DNA of 50,905 bases from Bacteroides sp. (GTDB lineage: Bacteria > Bacteroidota > Bacteroidia > Bacteroidales > Muribaculaceae): positions 1 through 50,905 of the forward strand of contig JAAVCP010000082.1 in NCBI GenBank assembly GCA_014802265.1. The letters are read 5' to 3'. The notes under the pieces were generated by a model. It did no database searches. It worked only from the letters and a program-made list of their open reading frames with translations, and was not told the DNA's origin. A program made the translations under genes and the position numbers. Positions 17,761 to 26,015 of the stretch are shown in pieces (the stretch's first letter is position 1; each line of letters begins with the position of its first letter).

Positions 17761-20700
17761 ATGACAATATTCAACGAATCTCAATTGGAGCAGGCTTTTG
17801 TCAAACTGTTCAGGGAACAGGGCTACGACTATGTGCCTGGCGACAGCATCATCCGTGACACCCGCGATGTGCTGCTCTATGATGACCTGCGTGGTTTCCT
17901 TAGCAAGCAGTATCGTCATGTCGGAATCACGGAGAATGAGATTTCTACTGCTATCGCCAAACTGGAAAAGACTGATGGCGGAGGAGTGTATGCTGAGAAT
18001 GTGGAGGTCATGCGTCGCATTATGGACGGCTTTACAATCAAGCGTGAAGACCCTTCGAAGCCCAATCTGTATATCAACCTGATTGACTATAACGAGCCGG
18101 AGAATAATTCGTTTAAGTTCGTCAATCAGTTCAGCATTGAAGGCGACCACACACGTATTCCCGACGGTATTGTCTTCGTAAATGGTATTCCTTTGGTTGT
18201 GCTGGAGTTCAAGAACGCAATCAAGGATAATACCACAATCGAGAACGCTTATACCCAACTCACCGTGCGTTATCGGCGCGACATACCCAAGTTGTTCCGC
18301 TATAACGCCTTCGTAGTAATTAGCGATGGAGTGAACAACCGTTTCGGGTCGCTATTCGCACCCTACGAGTTTTTCTACGGATGGCGAAAAGTTGAACATG
18401 ACGATCCTGAGGTGGAAGGTGGATTCAACTCCATGTTCACCATGATGAAGGGTCTCTTCCGGAGGGACAGGCTCTTGGAGGTGGTGCATAATTTCCTGTT
18501 TTTCCCCGATACCCCGAAGCATGAAGACAAGATCGTGTGCCGTTATCCACAGTATTTCGCCACAACTCTACTGTTCAACAATATCCTGAAGCATAGCCGT
18601 CAGAATCCTGAAGGCGACGGTAAGGGAGGAACATATTTTGGTGCTACCGGCTGCGGAAAGTCATACACGATGTTGTATCTGACACGCCAACTTATGCGTA
18701 CCACCAAACTGAGCAGTCCGACAATCGTACTGATTACAGACCGCACTGACCTCGATGACCAGCTTGCAAAGCAGTTCATCAACGCCAAGAAATTCATCAA
18801 TGATGAAATGGTTATGCAGGTAAACAGTCGTGAGGATCTGAAGACTCAGTTGGAGAACCGTACTTCCGGAGGCGTGTTTTTAACGACTATTCAGAAGTTT
18901 GAGGAGAATACCGGATTGCTGAGTAACCGTGCGAACATCATCTGTATCTCCGATGAAGCCCACCGCTCTCAGGCTGGTCTGGAACAGAAAACCACTGTCA
19001 CAGATAAGGGCGTGAAGCACCGTTACGGGTTCGCGAAGTATCTACGCGATTCATTCCCCAATGCTACATATGTCGGCTTCACGGGTACACCTCTCGACAA
19101 CACAATTGGTGTGTTCGGTCCCATCGTAACACGCTACACTATGACCGAGGCAGTTACCGACGAAATCACACGAAAAATCGTCTACGAGGGTCGAGTAGCC
19201 AAAGTCTTGATAAACTCCGACAAGGTGAAGGAGATTGAGAAATACTACGCGAAATGCAAGGACGAAGGTGCAAGCGATTATGCTATTGAGGAGAGCAAGA
19301 AGCAGATGACGCGTATCGATGTCATACTAAACGATCCAGCACTGCTTGCCAATATAGCGGCTGATTTTGTGGAGCATTACGAAAAGCGGGTTGAAGAAGG
19401 TTCGACAGTGGAAGGTAAGGCTATGATTGTGTGCAGTAACCGTTCCATTGCCTGGAACCTGTATCAAGCCATTATCAAACTTCGTCCTGAATGGGAGGAA
19501 GTAAAAGAGTGCATCGAGGGAGAAACTCTAACCGATAAGGAACGCGAAGAAATCAAACCGATGCCGCGTATCTCTTTGGTAATGACCAGAGACAAGGATG
19601 ATGAACCGAGACTGTATCAACATCTTGGCACGGATGAATATCGCAAAACGCTCGATAAGCAGTTCAAGGCAGTCAAGAGTAATTTCAAGATAGCTATTGT
19701 TGTGGATATGTGGATAACTGGCTTCGATGTACCGAGTCTCGACACCATGTATTGCTTCAAACCGCTTCAGATGCACACACTTGTGCAGACGATTTCACGT
19801 GTTAATCGTGTTTATCCCGGTAAGGAGAAAGGTCTCGTTGTAGATTATCTCGGAATAAAGCGTCAGATGAATGCCGCCCTTTCGCACTATGCCGGTGGAG
19901 CTGTCAACGGTCATTCCCTCGATACCATTGAGCAATCCCTCAAGGTGGTCAAAGATGAACTTGACATTATCCGTCGTCAATTCTATAAATTCGACTGGCA
20001 TAAATATTTCACTACAGATGGAATTGAGCAGCTAAATATACTCAACGGTGCTGTGGAATATGTGCTCAAAACCAAGGAATCGGAAACTCGGTTCATGCAG
20101 CATTGTAAGAAGATGAAAGCAGCTTTCGCTATCTGCTGCAACAGTGACCGGATCTCGAAGGGAGAAGACAATGACATTCATTTCTTCTTTGCGATTCGTT
20201 CTATAATATTCAAGCTCACGAAGGGAGATTCTGCCGATACTACAAAGATGAATCGCCATGTGGCTGGTATGATAAAGGATGCCCTTATAAGTGAGACTGT
20301 AGAGGAGATTGCAAATATCGGTGTTAATGCTGAGAGTGAGATTGATCTACTTTCATCGGAGTATATGAAGCGACTGGCACAACTACCTGAAAAGAATACC
20401 AAAGTCAAACTTATGGAACAACTTCTCAAAAAAGTCATTGACTCAGTTCGCAAGGTCAATAAACAGAAAGGTGTTGACTTCACACAGCGTCTCGAAGATA
20501 TTGTGAAGCGTTACAACGACCGATCGGATGATGCTGCTCTTGCCAACGACGTTATCGACGATGTGGTTCAGCAGATGCTCGAACTAATGGAAGATGTAAA
20601 GTACTCCCGAACAGCCGGAGAAGAAATCGGTCTTTCGTTTCAGGAAATGGCTTTCTTCGACATCCTGAAAGCTGTAGCAATCAAATATGATTTCATTGGA

Positions 20701-20982
20701 GATTTCCCTGACGACAAACTGACAGACCTTGCAAAACAAATCAAGGTACTTGTGGAACAGCAAGCCACAGTAGCTGATTGGAATAACCGCGACGACATCA
20801 AAGCAGAGTTAAAAATGAATATCATCATCCTGCTTGCCACTGCCGGTTATCCCCCGAAGATTCACGATGAAGTGTTCAAGGAAATCCTTGAACAGGCTGA
20901 GAACTTCAAACGCCATGCCCCATCGTTTGGGTATTTAACAGATGAATATGACGATACAATATCAATAGCAGCAGAACCATGA
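17761..20982 (+). CDS. hsdR: Type I restriction-modification endonuclease/translocase subunit
   Basis: This 1073-aa protein is complete. The N-terminal nuclease shows D135, then E149-F-K151 (PDGIVFV, LVVLEFKN), a PD-ExK site. The SF2 motor follows: Walker A GATGCGKS (294-301), DEAH (398-401), motif III GFTGTPLD, and later ITGFDVPSLDTMYCFKPL with QTISRVNRV. The C-terminal third is a helical region that binds the methylase core. It would translocate DNA with ATP and cleave unmethylated phage DNA. Its stop overlaps the AbiH start by 4 bp (ATGA), so AbiH was once translationally coupled. Confidence 0.96.
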   Translation: MTIFNESQLEQAFVKLFREQGYDYVPGDSIIRDTRDVLLYDDLRGFLSKQYRHVGITENEISTAIAKLEKTDGGGVYAENVEVMRRIMDGFTIKREDPSKPNLYINLIDYNEPENNSFKFVNQFSIEGDHTRIPDGIVFVNGIPLVVLEFKNAIKDNTTIENAYTQLTVRYRRDIPKLFRYNAFVVISDGVNNRFGSLFAPYEFFYGWRKVEHDDPEVEGGFNSMFTMMKGLFRRDRLLEVVHNFLFFPDTPKHEDKIVCRYPQYFATTLLFNNILKHSRQNPEGDGKGGTYFGATGCGKSYTMLYLTRQLMRTTKLSSPTIVLITDRTDLDDQLAKQFINAKKFINDEMVMQVNSREDLKTQLENRTSGGVFLTTIQKFEENTGLLSNRANIICISDEAHRSQAGLEQKTTVTDKGVKHRYGFAKYLRDSFPNATYVGFTGTPLDNTIGVFGPIVTRYTMTEAVTDEITRKIVYEGRVAKVLINSDKVKEIEKYYAKCKDEGASDYAIEESKKQMTRIDVILNDPALLANIAADFVEHYEKRVEEGSTVEGKAMIVCSNRSIAWNLYQAIIKLRPEWEEVKECIEGETLTDKEREEIKPMPRISLVMTRDKDDEPRLYQHLGTDEYRKTLDKQFKAVKSNFKIAIVVDMWITGFDVPSLDTMYCFKPLQMHTLVQTISRVNRVYPGKEKGLVVDYLGIKRQMNAALSHYAGGAVNGHSLDTIEQSLKVVKDELDIIRRQFYKFDWHKYFTTDGIEQLNILNGAVEYVLKTKESETRFMQHCKKMKAAFAICCNSDRISKGEDNDIHFFFAIRSIIFKLTKGDSADTTKMNRHVAGMIKDALISETVEEIANIGVNAESEIDLLSSEYMKRLAQLPEKNTKVKLMEQLLKKVIDSVRKVNKQKGVDFTQRLEDIVKRYNDRSDDAALANDVIDDVVQQMLELMEDVKYSRTAGEEIGLSFQEMAFFDILKAVAIKYDFIGDFPDDKLTDLAKQIKVLVEQQATVADWNNRDDIKAELKMNIIILLATAGYPPKIHDEVFKEILEQAENFKRHAPSFGYLTDEYDDTISIAAEP

Positions 20983-21344
20983 ACAGGATAATTTTGATAG
21001 GCAATGGCTTTGACTTAGCTCATGGTTACCCCACAAGATATGAAGATTTCATAAATTGGTATTGGGATAAAAGAGTGTATTCTTTTCACGGAAATAACAC
21101 CTCGTTATCAGAGGATTGCCTTTGTTCTATAAAAATGACTTCAGACAACAGCGAAAGTTGTTGGAATATTTTTGCTTTTCATTTACCATATTTTTGTAAT
21201 GAGATTAGTGGTAAAGACATTATTCAAAGAATTAAAAGTCATCCAGAGTTATTTGAGATCAAATTCTCTCCATTTTTTAGGAGTATCTGTGAATCAATTG
21301 AAACTAAAGGGTGGGTAGATATAGAACGTGAGTATTATAACCAT

Positions 21345-21356
21345 TTAAAAATGTAG
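21345..21356 (+). repeat. Direct repeat copy 1 at the first AbiH break
   Basis: TTAAAAATGTAG, containing the stop of the AbiH N-terminal ORF. An identical copy lies at 21677-21688. Confidence 0.8.
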
Positions 21357-21676
21357 AAGTTAAGTTTAGAAACGAAAAATTCAGCAAGCCAAATAAGATT
21401 TTGCTATTAAACTTCAATTACACTCCGATTGCTTATCTTTTAGTTCAAATTGAGAAACTAAGGTATGGAAAAGATCTTAAAGCTGACATGATTTTTATAC
21501 ATGGAGATATAACTAAGTCTCGCACACTAATCTTTGGTTACGGAGATGAATTGGATGATACTTATAGTTCCCTTCTAAAGTTTGAAGATAACGAATACTT
21601 AAAATACATTAAGTCTATAAAATACTTAGAAAGTGATAATTATAGGAAACTGTTAGAATTTATCGAATCTGACAGA

Positions 21677-21688
21677 TTAAAAATGTAG
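21677..21688 (+). repeat. Direct repeat copy 2 at the AbiH/ATP-binding protein join
   Basis: TTAAAAATGTAG, identical to 21345-21356. In the frame of the following gene it encodes K-N-V just before AAMMF, so this copy is probably native to that gene. Confidence 0.8.
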
Positions 21689-22677
21689 CGGCTATGATGT
21701 TTTGTGATAATCCCGAAAAGTTTTTCCCGGTTACTCAGGTTGATATTGTCCATTTTCCAGAGGGAAGCATTGAGAATCCTGATGTTATGATTGAGGCTCC
21801 CAAAATCATCGGTCCGGTACCAAAGATAATTAATGAGACATTGTCTTATCTCCGGACTAATGTCATAAAGCAACGAATCACGAAACCATCTGATACGGAA
21901 AAGTCGATCAAGGTATTTAACTATCCGTATCAGGCGTTTGAAGAGGCGGTGGTAAACGCTCTGTACCGTCGCGACTACATGGAGCGCGAACCTGTTGAGA
22001 TTACAATTGAACCAACACACGTCGATATACTCAGTTATGCCGGTCCCGATCGCTCTATAAGTGCCGAGGCAATAAAGGAGGCGAAGAAATTAAAAGCCTG
22101 AAGATACAGAAACCGTCGGCTTGGTGATTTCTTGAAGGAACTTGGACTTACTGAAGGACGTGCTACCGGTATTCCTACCATTCAAAAACATCTTAAACTC
22201 AATGGCAATCCTCCGGCTACCATTGAAACGGATGATGACCGGACATATTTTCTTGTGACTATTCCGTGTAGAGTAGATATGATCGGACAAAATGAGATAG
22301 ATACGCCTAATCAAGAAGAAGATACGCCTCCTCTTGAAAGACTTAAAACACAACTTACAAATGAACTTGTAAATGATAATTTACAAGTTTATGTTGATGA
22401 TAATGTGGATATTGACATACTTATAAATAGACTTGTAAATCTAATTTCACAAGTCTATTTACAAGTCTGGGATAAGGCGGAAACCGATAGATCATTGATG
22501 ATAGCAGATGTATTGAAAATGTTCCTAAGTCTTAAGACAAAGAGTCTCACCTCAGCCGAATTGCTTAATCAATCAAATATAGTCAGTCTATATAAATGTA
22601 ACCTGCAATCTCAGCGGGATATATTGAAATGTCCAATCCTGAGAAACCGACAAGCTCAAAACAGAGATACCTCTTAA
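21679..22677 (+). pseudogene. Truncated ATP-binding/AlbA_2-type protein with internal stop
   Basis: The frame enters from the AbiH remnant with KNVAAMMFCDNPEKFFPVTQ and continues through FNYPYQAFEEAVVNALYRRD and GPDRSISAEAIK, the C-terminal part of ATP-binding proteins with an AlbA_2/Schlafen-like DNA-binding domain. A TGA at 22099-22101 interrupts the same frame, and the match resumes with RYRNRRLGDFLKELGLTEGR. The N-terminal AlbA_2 domain is absent. After IETDDDRTYFLVTIPC come about 130 residues with a repeated LxNxLVNxxxQVYxx pattern. It is non-functional as read. Confidence 0.78.
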
Positions 22678-22779
22678 CAGAGGTAGGCAGAAGTTTATTC
22701 ATACAATAAAATGTATAAGGAATTGGCATATCTTTATAATATTTGAAAGTTAAAAGAACGAAGGGTCAGGATTAATCAC

Positions 22780-22787
22780 TAACTTTG
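22780..22787 (+). promoter_or_regulatory. -7 promoter box of an orphan RNA
   Basis: TAACTTTG fits TAnnTTTG. The 13-bp context ACTAACTTTGCAG is identical to the hmu operon promoter at 24461-24473. The -33 region is weak. Confidence 0.55.
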
Positions 22788-22793
22788 CAGAGT

Positions 22794-22973
22794 CATACCG
22801 TATGGCGAAGTACATTGATATCTGACGGTGTAAGAATCGGAAATATCAGAGATACCGGCTGAGACAAATATTTGACTTAAAGGCGAATAAATTGAAGATA
22901 TAAGGCCCCACTGGGGTCACTACCAAAGCAGGAGAATGCTGAAATCATTTGATTTTCAGTATTCTTTCTTTTT
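22794..22973 (+). ncRNA. Structured RNA, possibly a degenerate cobalamin-riboswitch-like element
   Basis: About 180 nt lie between a promoter box and a strong intrinsic terminator, with no ORF. In order it contains GGTGTAAGAATCGG (22828-22841), CCGGCTGAGA (22855-22864), CCCCACTGGGG (22906-22916) and AAAGCAGGAGAATGCT (22925-22940). The last two resemble the CCACUG and AGCCAGGAGACCUGC conserved parts of cobalamin riboswitches, and the first resembles the GGUGnAA core. Several core bases differ, so the class is uncertain. No gene follows on this strand before 23326, so it may be a stand-alone small RNA or a riboswitch that lost its gene. Confidence 0.45.
22934..22973 (+). terminator. Intrinsic terminator of the orphan RNA
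   Basis: An 11-bp stem (GAATGCTGAAA at 22934-22944 with TTTCAGTATTC at 22954-22964, one G-U pair) is followed by TTTCTTTTT. The T tract is on the plus strand only, fixing the direction. Confidence 0.8.
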
Positions 22974-23010
22974 GTCCAAACCGAAGATACTGAAGAATGT
23001 TACAGTCAGC

Positions 23011-23060
23011 TGTGAGTGATGTATGAACACTCACAACTGTGAGCAATTTTACTCACAGTT
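23011..23060. repeat. Two adjacent perfect hairpins built from TGTGAG/CTCACA
   Basis: TGTGAGTG (23011-23018) pairs with CACTCACA (23028-23035), and AACTGTGAG (23035-23043) pairs with CTCACAGTT (23052-23060). The half-sites are mutually complementary, so alternative pairings between the two hairpins are possible. A further AGTGTGAGC follows at 23071-23079. No coding function is seen here. Confidence 0.75.
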
Positions 23061-23161
23061 ACATTCACGGAAGTGTGAGCTGGTTGATTCACCAAAATTA
23101 GGTACTGCAAACCCCTCACAGAATGGGGCACTGGATTGAACCTTTGACCTGGTTTAGGTCG

Positions 23162-23190
23162 CAAAATCGGTCAGATTTCAGACGATTTTG
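23162..23190. repeat. Inverted repeat CAAAATCG / CGATTTTG
   Basis: A perfect 8-bp inverted repeat with a 13-bp spacer (23162-23169 and 23183-23190). It lies in the 650-bp gap between the defence-island wreckage and the hemerythrin regulator. No T tract follows, so it is not an obvious terminator. Confidence 0.6.
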
Positions 23191-23325
23191 ACATCGTTTA
23201 ATATTTGAAAGATTATTTAATATTGCTGTCGTACATTTGTACTGATTGGATAAATTTAAATCAGTTAGTAGCTACATCAGCATGTTTTGATGTATATTAG
23301 CCTTATTTTGAATAGTTGTGTTCTT

Positions 23326-24291
23326 TCACAAGTGAGGATTCACTTCATTTATATCAATCAGATTATGGAGAATTGCGAATATTGTCAATCCTGCGGTAGA
23401 ATGGATTTGAAGTTTTGAAGCAATATTTCTTCGGTAAGTGGTTACAGTATGTACTGACAAACATAGTTTATCTGCGATCTCTTTATTTGCCATACCTCTG
23501 GCAACACAACAGATTATTTCTTTTTCTCTTTCAGTCATTACTCCTAAGATATCTTTCTCTTTAGAAGTGCATTCGTCTTTTCCCTCAACATTTTTCTCCA
23601 GGGCGCGAAGTTTTAGAGATTTTTCCAATTTTTCAACTTCAGGAATAAAAAGTTTATTTTCTATATCACAATGTCGGTTCAGCTCATTCCCACAGTAAAT
23701 AATATCAAATAAGGCTGAGGTTAAAATCTCATTATCCTTTACATGATAATGTCTTATGAATATATCTTTTAACTCATTTAACTTTTTTGTCATACTAACA
23801 TGATTAAGTGAATAGTCGGTTATTCTGAAGTTCTTACTTACTTCTCCTGATAAGAGATGGGATACATAACTGAAAACATCTTCATTCTCATGTTGCATGT
23901 GATGACGAACTTCCTGGACATAATCATCATAAAATTTCAACAACAAAAAGGCGACATCATTAATGTCCGAGCAATTTATAGCTTCAATCAGTTTCCGTCG
24001 TATTGACGGCAATAAGAAATCAAGGAAATGAGTGTGAGCTTTCCTTAAATAAGCCATTAGTGTCGGAAGAGAAATAGGATAAGATATATAATTTCTATCA
24101 CATAAAAAATTACACACTGCCAAAAAGGAGTTAAGGTCAACCCCGTCTTCCTTACAGGCATCTTTTACTTTTTTATCACCAAAGCCAAAAGACAATCCGA
24201 ATCGACTCAGGACACCCAATAAATTGGGATTATCTTCTATAAGTGTCCGGAGTTGATCGTTAGGTGTGAATGTATTCCTATTTATTAACAT
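23326..24291 (-). CDS. Hemerythrin/RIC-like di-iron sensor fused to a LuxR-type HTH
   Basis: This 321-aa protein has three parts. Residues 25-62 resemble the ScdA/YtfE N-terminal DUF542 module but read FGFGDK where the family has FCCGGK, so its cysteine pair is lost. Residues 80-225 carry the di-iron ligands of the RIC (repair of iron centres) hemerythrins: H86/H88, H131/H134 with E135 or E137, H164, H207 and E211 (ENKLFIPEVEKLE). Residues 250-315 are a LuxR HTH (VMTEREKEIICCVARGMANK, then LSVHTVTTYRRNIASKL). It is probably a transcription factor sensing NO, oxygen or iron state. It is transcribed away from the hmu operon, which it probably controls. Confidence 0.85.
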   Translation of the reverse strand: MLINRNTFTPNDQLRTLIEDNPNLLGVLSRFGLSFGFGDKKVKDACKEDGVDLNSFLAVCNFLCDRNYISYPISLPTLMAYLRKAHTHFLDFLLPSIRRKLIEAINCSDINDVAFLLLKFYDDYVQEVRHHMQHENEDVFSYVSHLLSGEVSKNFRITDYSLNHVSMTKKLNELKDIFIRHYHVKDNEILTSALFDIIYCGNELNRHCDIENKLFIPEVEKLEKSLKLRALEKNVEGKDECTSKEKDILGVMTEREKEIICCVARGMANKEIADKLCLSVHTVTTYRRNIASKLQIHSTAGLTIFAILHNLIDINEVNPHL

Positions 24292-24329
24292 ATTTTTTAT
24301 CTGTTGAAATTGGGCTCTAAAACCTCATG

Positions 24330-24337
24330 CAAAGGTA
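24330..24337 (-). promoter_or_regulatory. -7 promoter box of the hemerythrin-LuxR gene
   Basis: On the minus strand this reads TACCTTTG (TAnnTTTG), 38 bp before the ATG at 24291. A -33 match is not clear. Confidence 0.5.
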
Positions 24338-24437
24338 CTACGGAATAAGCAACTACACCATACCTAAAAATAAGTGTTTTTTGAGAAAAAACCTATTCTT
24401 ACTGGCAACTTCATGTGAAATTCTCCAAATTTTGAGT

Positions 24438-24456
24438 ATTGACAGGCATGGTCAAT
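24438..24456. promoter_or_regulatory. Candidate operator, ATTGAC-N7-GTCAAT
   Basis: A perfect 6-bp dyad with a 7-bp spacer overlaps the -33 region of the hmu promoter. Symmetry and position suit a dimeric repressor or activator. The divergent hemerythrin-LuxR protein and a Fur-type regulator are the obvious candidates; which one binds is not known. Confidence 0.55.
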
Positions 24457-24462
24457 CGGTAC

Positions 24463-24470
24463 TAACTTTG
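24463..24470 (+). promoter_or_regulatory. -7 promoter box of the calycin-hmu operon
   Basis: TAACTTTG with a TTG (24439-24441) 21 bp upstream as a possible -33. The leader to the ATG at 24551 would be about 75 nt. Confidence 0.6.
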
Positions 24471-24550
24471 CAGCCGGAAATTAATACTCCTTCACATACG
24501 AGTAAGTCTTCCTTAACCTGTGTAAGAGAAATAAATAACAATCAATAAAA

Positions 24551-25390
24551 ATGAAAAAACTACATTTAATTCTTATGTTTGCCGTGCTGATGTTAACCAC
24601 AGCATGTAGCGACAATCACGAGGGTATCAAAGACAATCTGTCTAAGCATGTAATTGGTAAATATGAGGGCTATACCTCAGCTTCATGTGCATATTTCAGC
24701 GGAAATATGAATGCTGACCAGGTCATTACCGTTACGGAAGGATCTGAAAACAACAAGGTCAATATCCAGTATGTTTCTTCCACATGGGGGACTGTCACGG
24801 TTGCTGATGCAGTTGTCGTAGAGAATGAACAAGGATATGTCGTATCCGGCAACGGAAAATGGTCTATGGGACATAATGGTAGCATCAACGACTATGATTG
24901 CACAGTTACAGGCAGAGTAAAATCCGGTGAAGCACAGTTCATATTCTCTGCGCCTGCAGTTATGGGAGGTCTCAAAGTTGAATTTACCGAAGGGGAAGTT
25001 CCGGCATCACTTATTCTTCCCGGCACATACGAAGGTTGGACAGATGCATCATGTGCATATTTTCAAGGTATGACTGCAGATAATCAGATAATTACTATTG
25101 TAGGTAAAGATAATGTTTATAGTGTGTCTTATGAGTCAGATACTTGGGGGACATTCACAATAGAAGAACTCACATTCACTTATTCGGATGGGGTATTTAC
25201 GATTTCAGGAGATGGAATCTGCAAAATGGGAATGGATGGTGATTTGAAAGATTATCCCTGCACATTATCGGGTAGCATAGATGTTGAGAAATCGGTTCCG
25301 TCATTTATTTTTAATGTTCCCGCAGTAATGGGCGGACTCTCTATAACTTTTAGTTCTGGCGATATGCCTTCTGAAAGCACAGATGAATAA
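24551..25390 (+). CDS. Calycin-like lipoprotein with two repeats
   Basis: This 279-aa protein has a lipobox (LMLTTAC, cysteine 19) followed by two copies of a domain of about 110 residues. Copy 1 opens GKYEGYTSASCAYFSG and closes FSAPAVMGGLKVEF; copy 2 opens GTYEGWTDASCAYFQG and closes FNVPAVMGGLSITF. Each contains one STWGT or DTWGT strand and a D-Y-x-C-T turn. This matches the calycin-like family of Bacteroidales surface lipoproteins. Its place at the head of the heme operon, overlapping hmuY by 8 bp, suggests it binds heme or a related tetrapyrrole at the surface; that is inference. Confidence 0.8.
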   Translation: MKKLHLILMFAVLMLTTACSDNHEGIKDNLSKHVIGKYEGYTSASCAYFSGNMNADQVITVTEGSENNKVNIQYVSSTWGTVTVADAVVVENEQGYVVSGNGKWSMGHNGSINDYDCTVTGRVKSGEAQFIFSAPAVMGGLKVEFTEGEVPASLILPGTYEGWTDASCAYFQGMTADNQIITIVGKDNVYSVSYESDTWGTFTIEELTFTYSDGVFTISGDGICKMGMDGDLKDYPCTLSGSIDVEKSVPSFIFNVPAVMGGLSITFSSGDMPSESTDE

Positions 25391-26009
25391 GTGGTTTGTA
25401 ATGATAATAGCGGGAGCAGCTTCAATGGGGCTGCTCTCAGCTTGTAATGGTATTCTGGGAGGAATATATGATGAACCTGACAGTGGCAATAATAATACAG
25501 GCTTTGAAAATGAGGGAGAAATATTCATAGATGCAACTTCATATACGCAATGGGTATATATTGATTTTTCAGAGCAAGCTACGGTCACACTCGGTTATGA
25601 GGAGGAGGCTCCAAAGAACTGGGACATTGCCGTACATCGTTATGATGTAAAGACAAATGGTGCAAAAGTTATAGAGACGGATTACTCAGACTTTGATGAA
25701 GCCATTAAAGCTACTATAGACGAAGCGAATTTAGTTGCGGATATATGGACAACATCTCAAATTGTCATTGACATGTCTACTATGATGGACGGTTATCTGA
25801 GTTATACGGAATCATATTATAATCCGGAACTTTCAAAGTGGCTCAATGTTGACACAAGTACGATGCCACCTATATATACCTCCTCAGGAAAAGTCTATAT
25901 CGTATACCTTGCTGACGGCACTCGTGTAGGTGTCAAGTTGCTCAACTACATGAATGATATGCAGGTAAAGGGATATATGACGATACAATATATGTATCCA
26001 TTTAATTAG
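25383..26009 (+). CDS. hmuY: HmuY-family heme-binding lipoprotein
   Basis: This 208-aa protein has a lipobox (GLLSAC, cysteine 21). The HmuY core shows TSYTQWVYIDFSEQATVTL, PKNWDIAVHRYDVKTNG and a terminal GYMTIQYMYPF. In Porphyromonas gingivalis HmuY captures heme and passes it to HmuR. The axial histidines of P. gingivalis HmuY are not obviously conserved here, as in many Bacteroides homologues that use methionines. The start codon lies inside the preceding gene (ATGAATAA), and hmuR begins 6 bp downstream. Confidence 0.85.
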   Translation: MNKWFVMIIAGAASMGLLSACNGILGGIYDEPDSGNNNTGFENEGEIFIDATSYTQWVYIDFSEQATVTLGYEEEAPKNWDIAVHRYDVKTNGAKVIETDYSDFDEAIKATIDEANLVADIWTTSQIVIDMSTMMDGYLSYTESYYNPELSKWLNVDTSTMPPIYTSSGKVYIVYLADGTRVGVKLLNYMNDMQVKGYMTIQYMYPFN

Positions 26010-26015
26010 TAAACC

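Larger units (their letters stand above)
20979..21688 (+). pseudogene. Broken AbiH-family abortive-infection gene
   Basis: The first ORF (20979-21356) starts MNRIILIGNGFDLAHGYPTR, the AbiH N-terminal signature, and ends after YYNHLKM. A second frame (from about 21349) reads NVEVKFRNEKFSKPNKILLL followed by NFNYTPIAYLL and IHGDI, which are AbiH central motifs, and again ends LKM at 21688. The usual region between these blocks and the C-terminal GHS motif are both missing, so the gene has lost internal and terminal parts. Both breaks coincide with the same 12-bp sequence. Confidence 0.75.

Noticed and set aside
17698..18258. A 186-codon minus-strand frame at the hsdR start
   Set aside because: It overlaps the start of hsdR, including its PD-ExK nuclease motif, and part of the Abi-alpha gene; composition is that of a shadow frame.
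22794..22973. TPP riboswitch, because of the CTGAGA sequence
   Set aside because: The second conserved half of the TPP aptamer is absent, while the later AGCAGGAGA segment fits a cobalamin-like element better.
22000..23300. Possible CRISPR array or tracr-like RNA, because of repeated short motifs near 23010-23080
   Set aside because: The repeats are short inverted half-sites, not regularly spaced direct repeats with unique spacers, and no cas gene is nearby.
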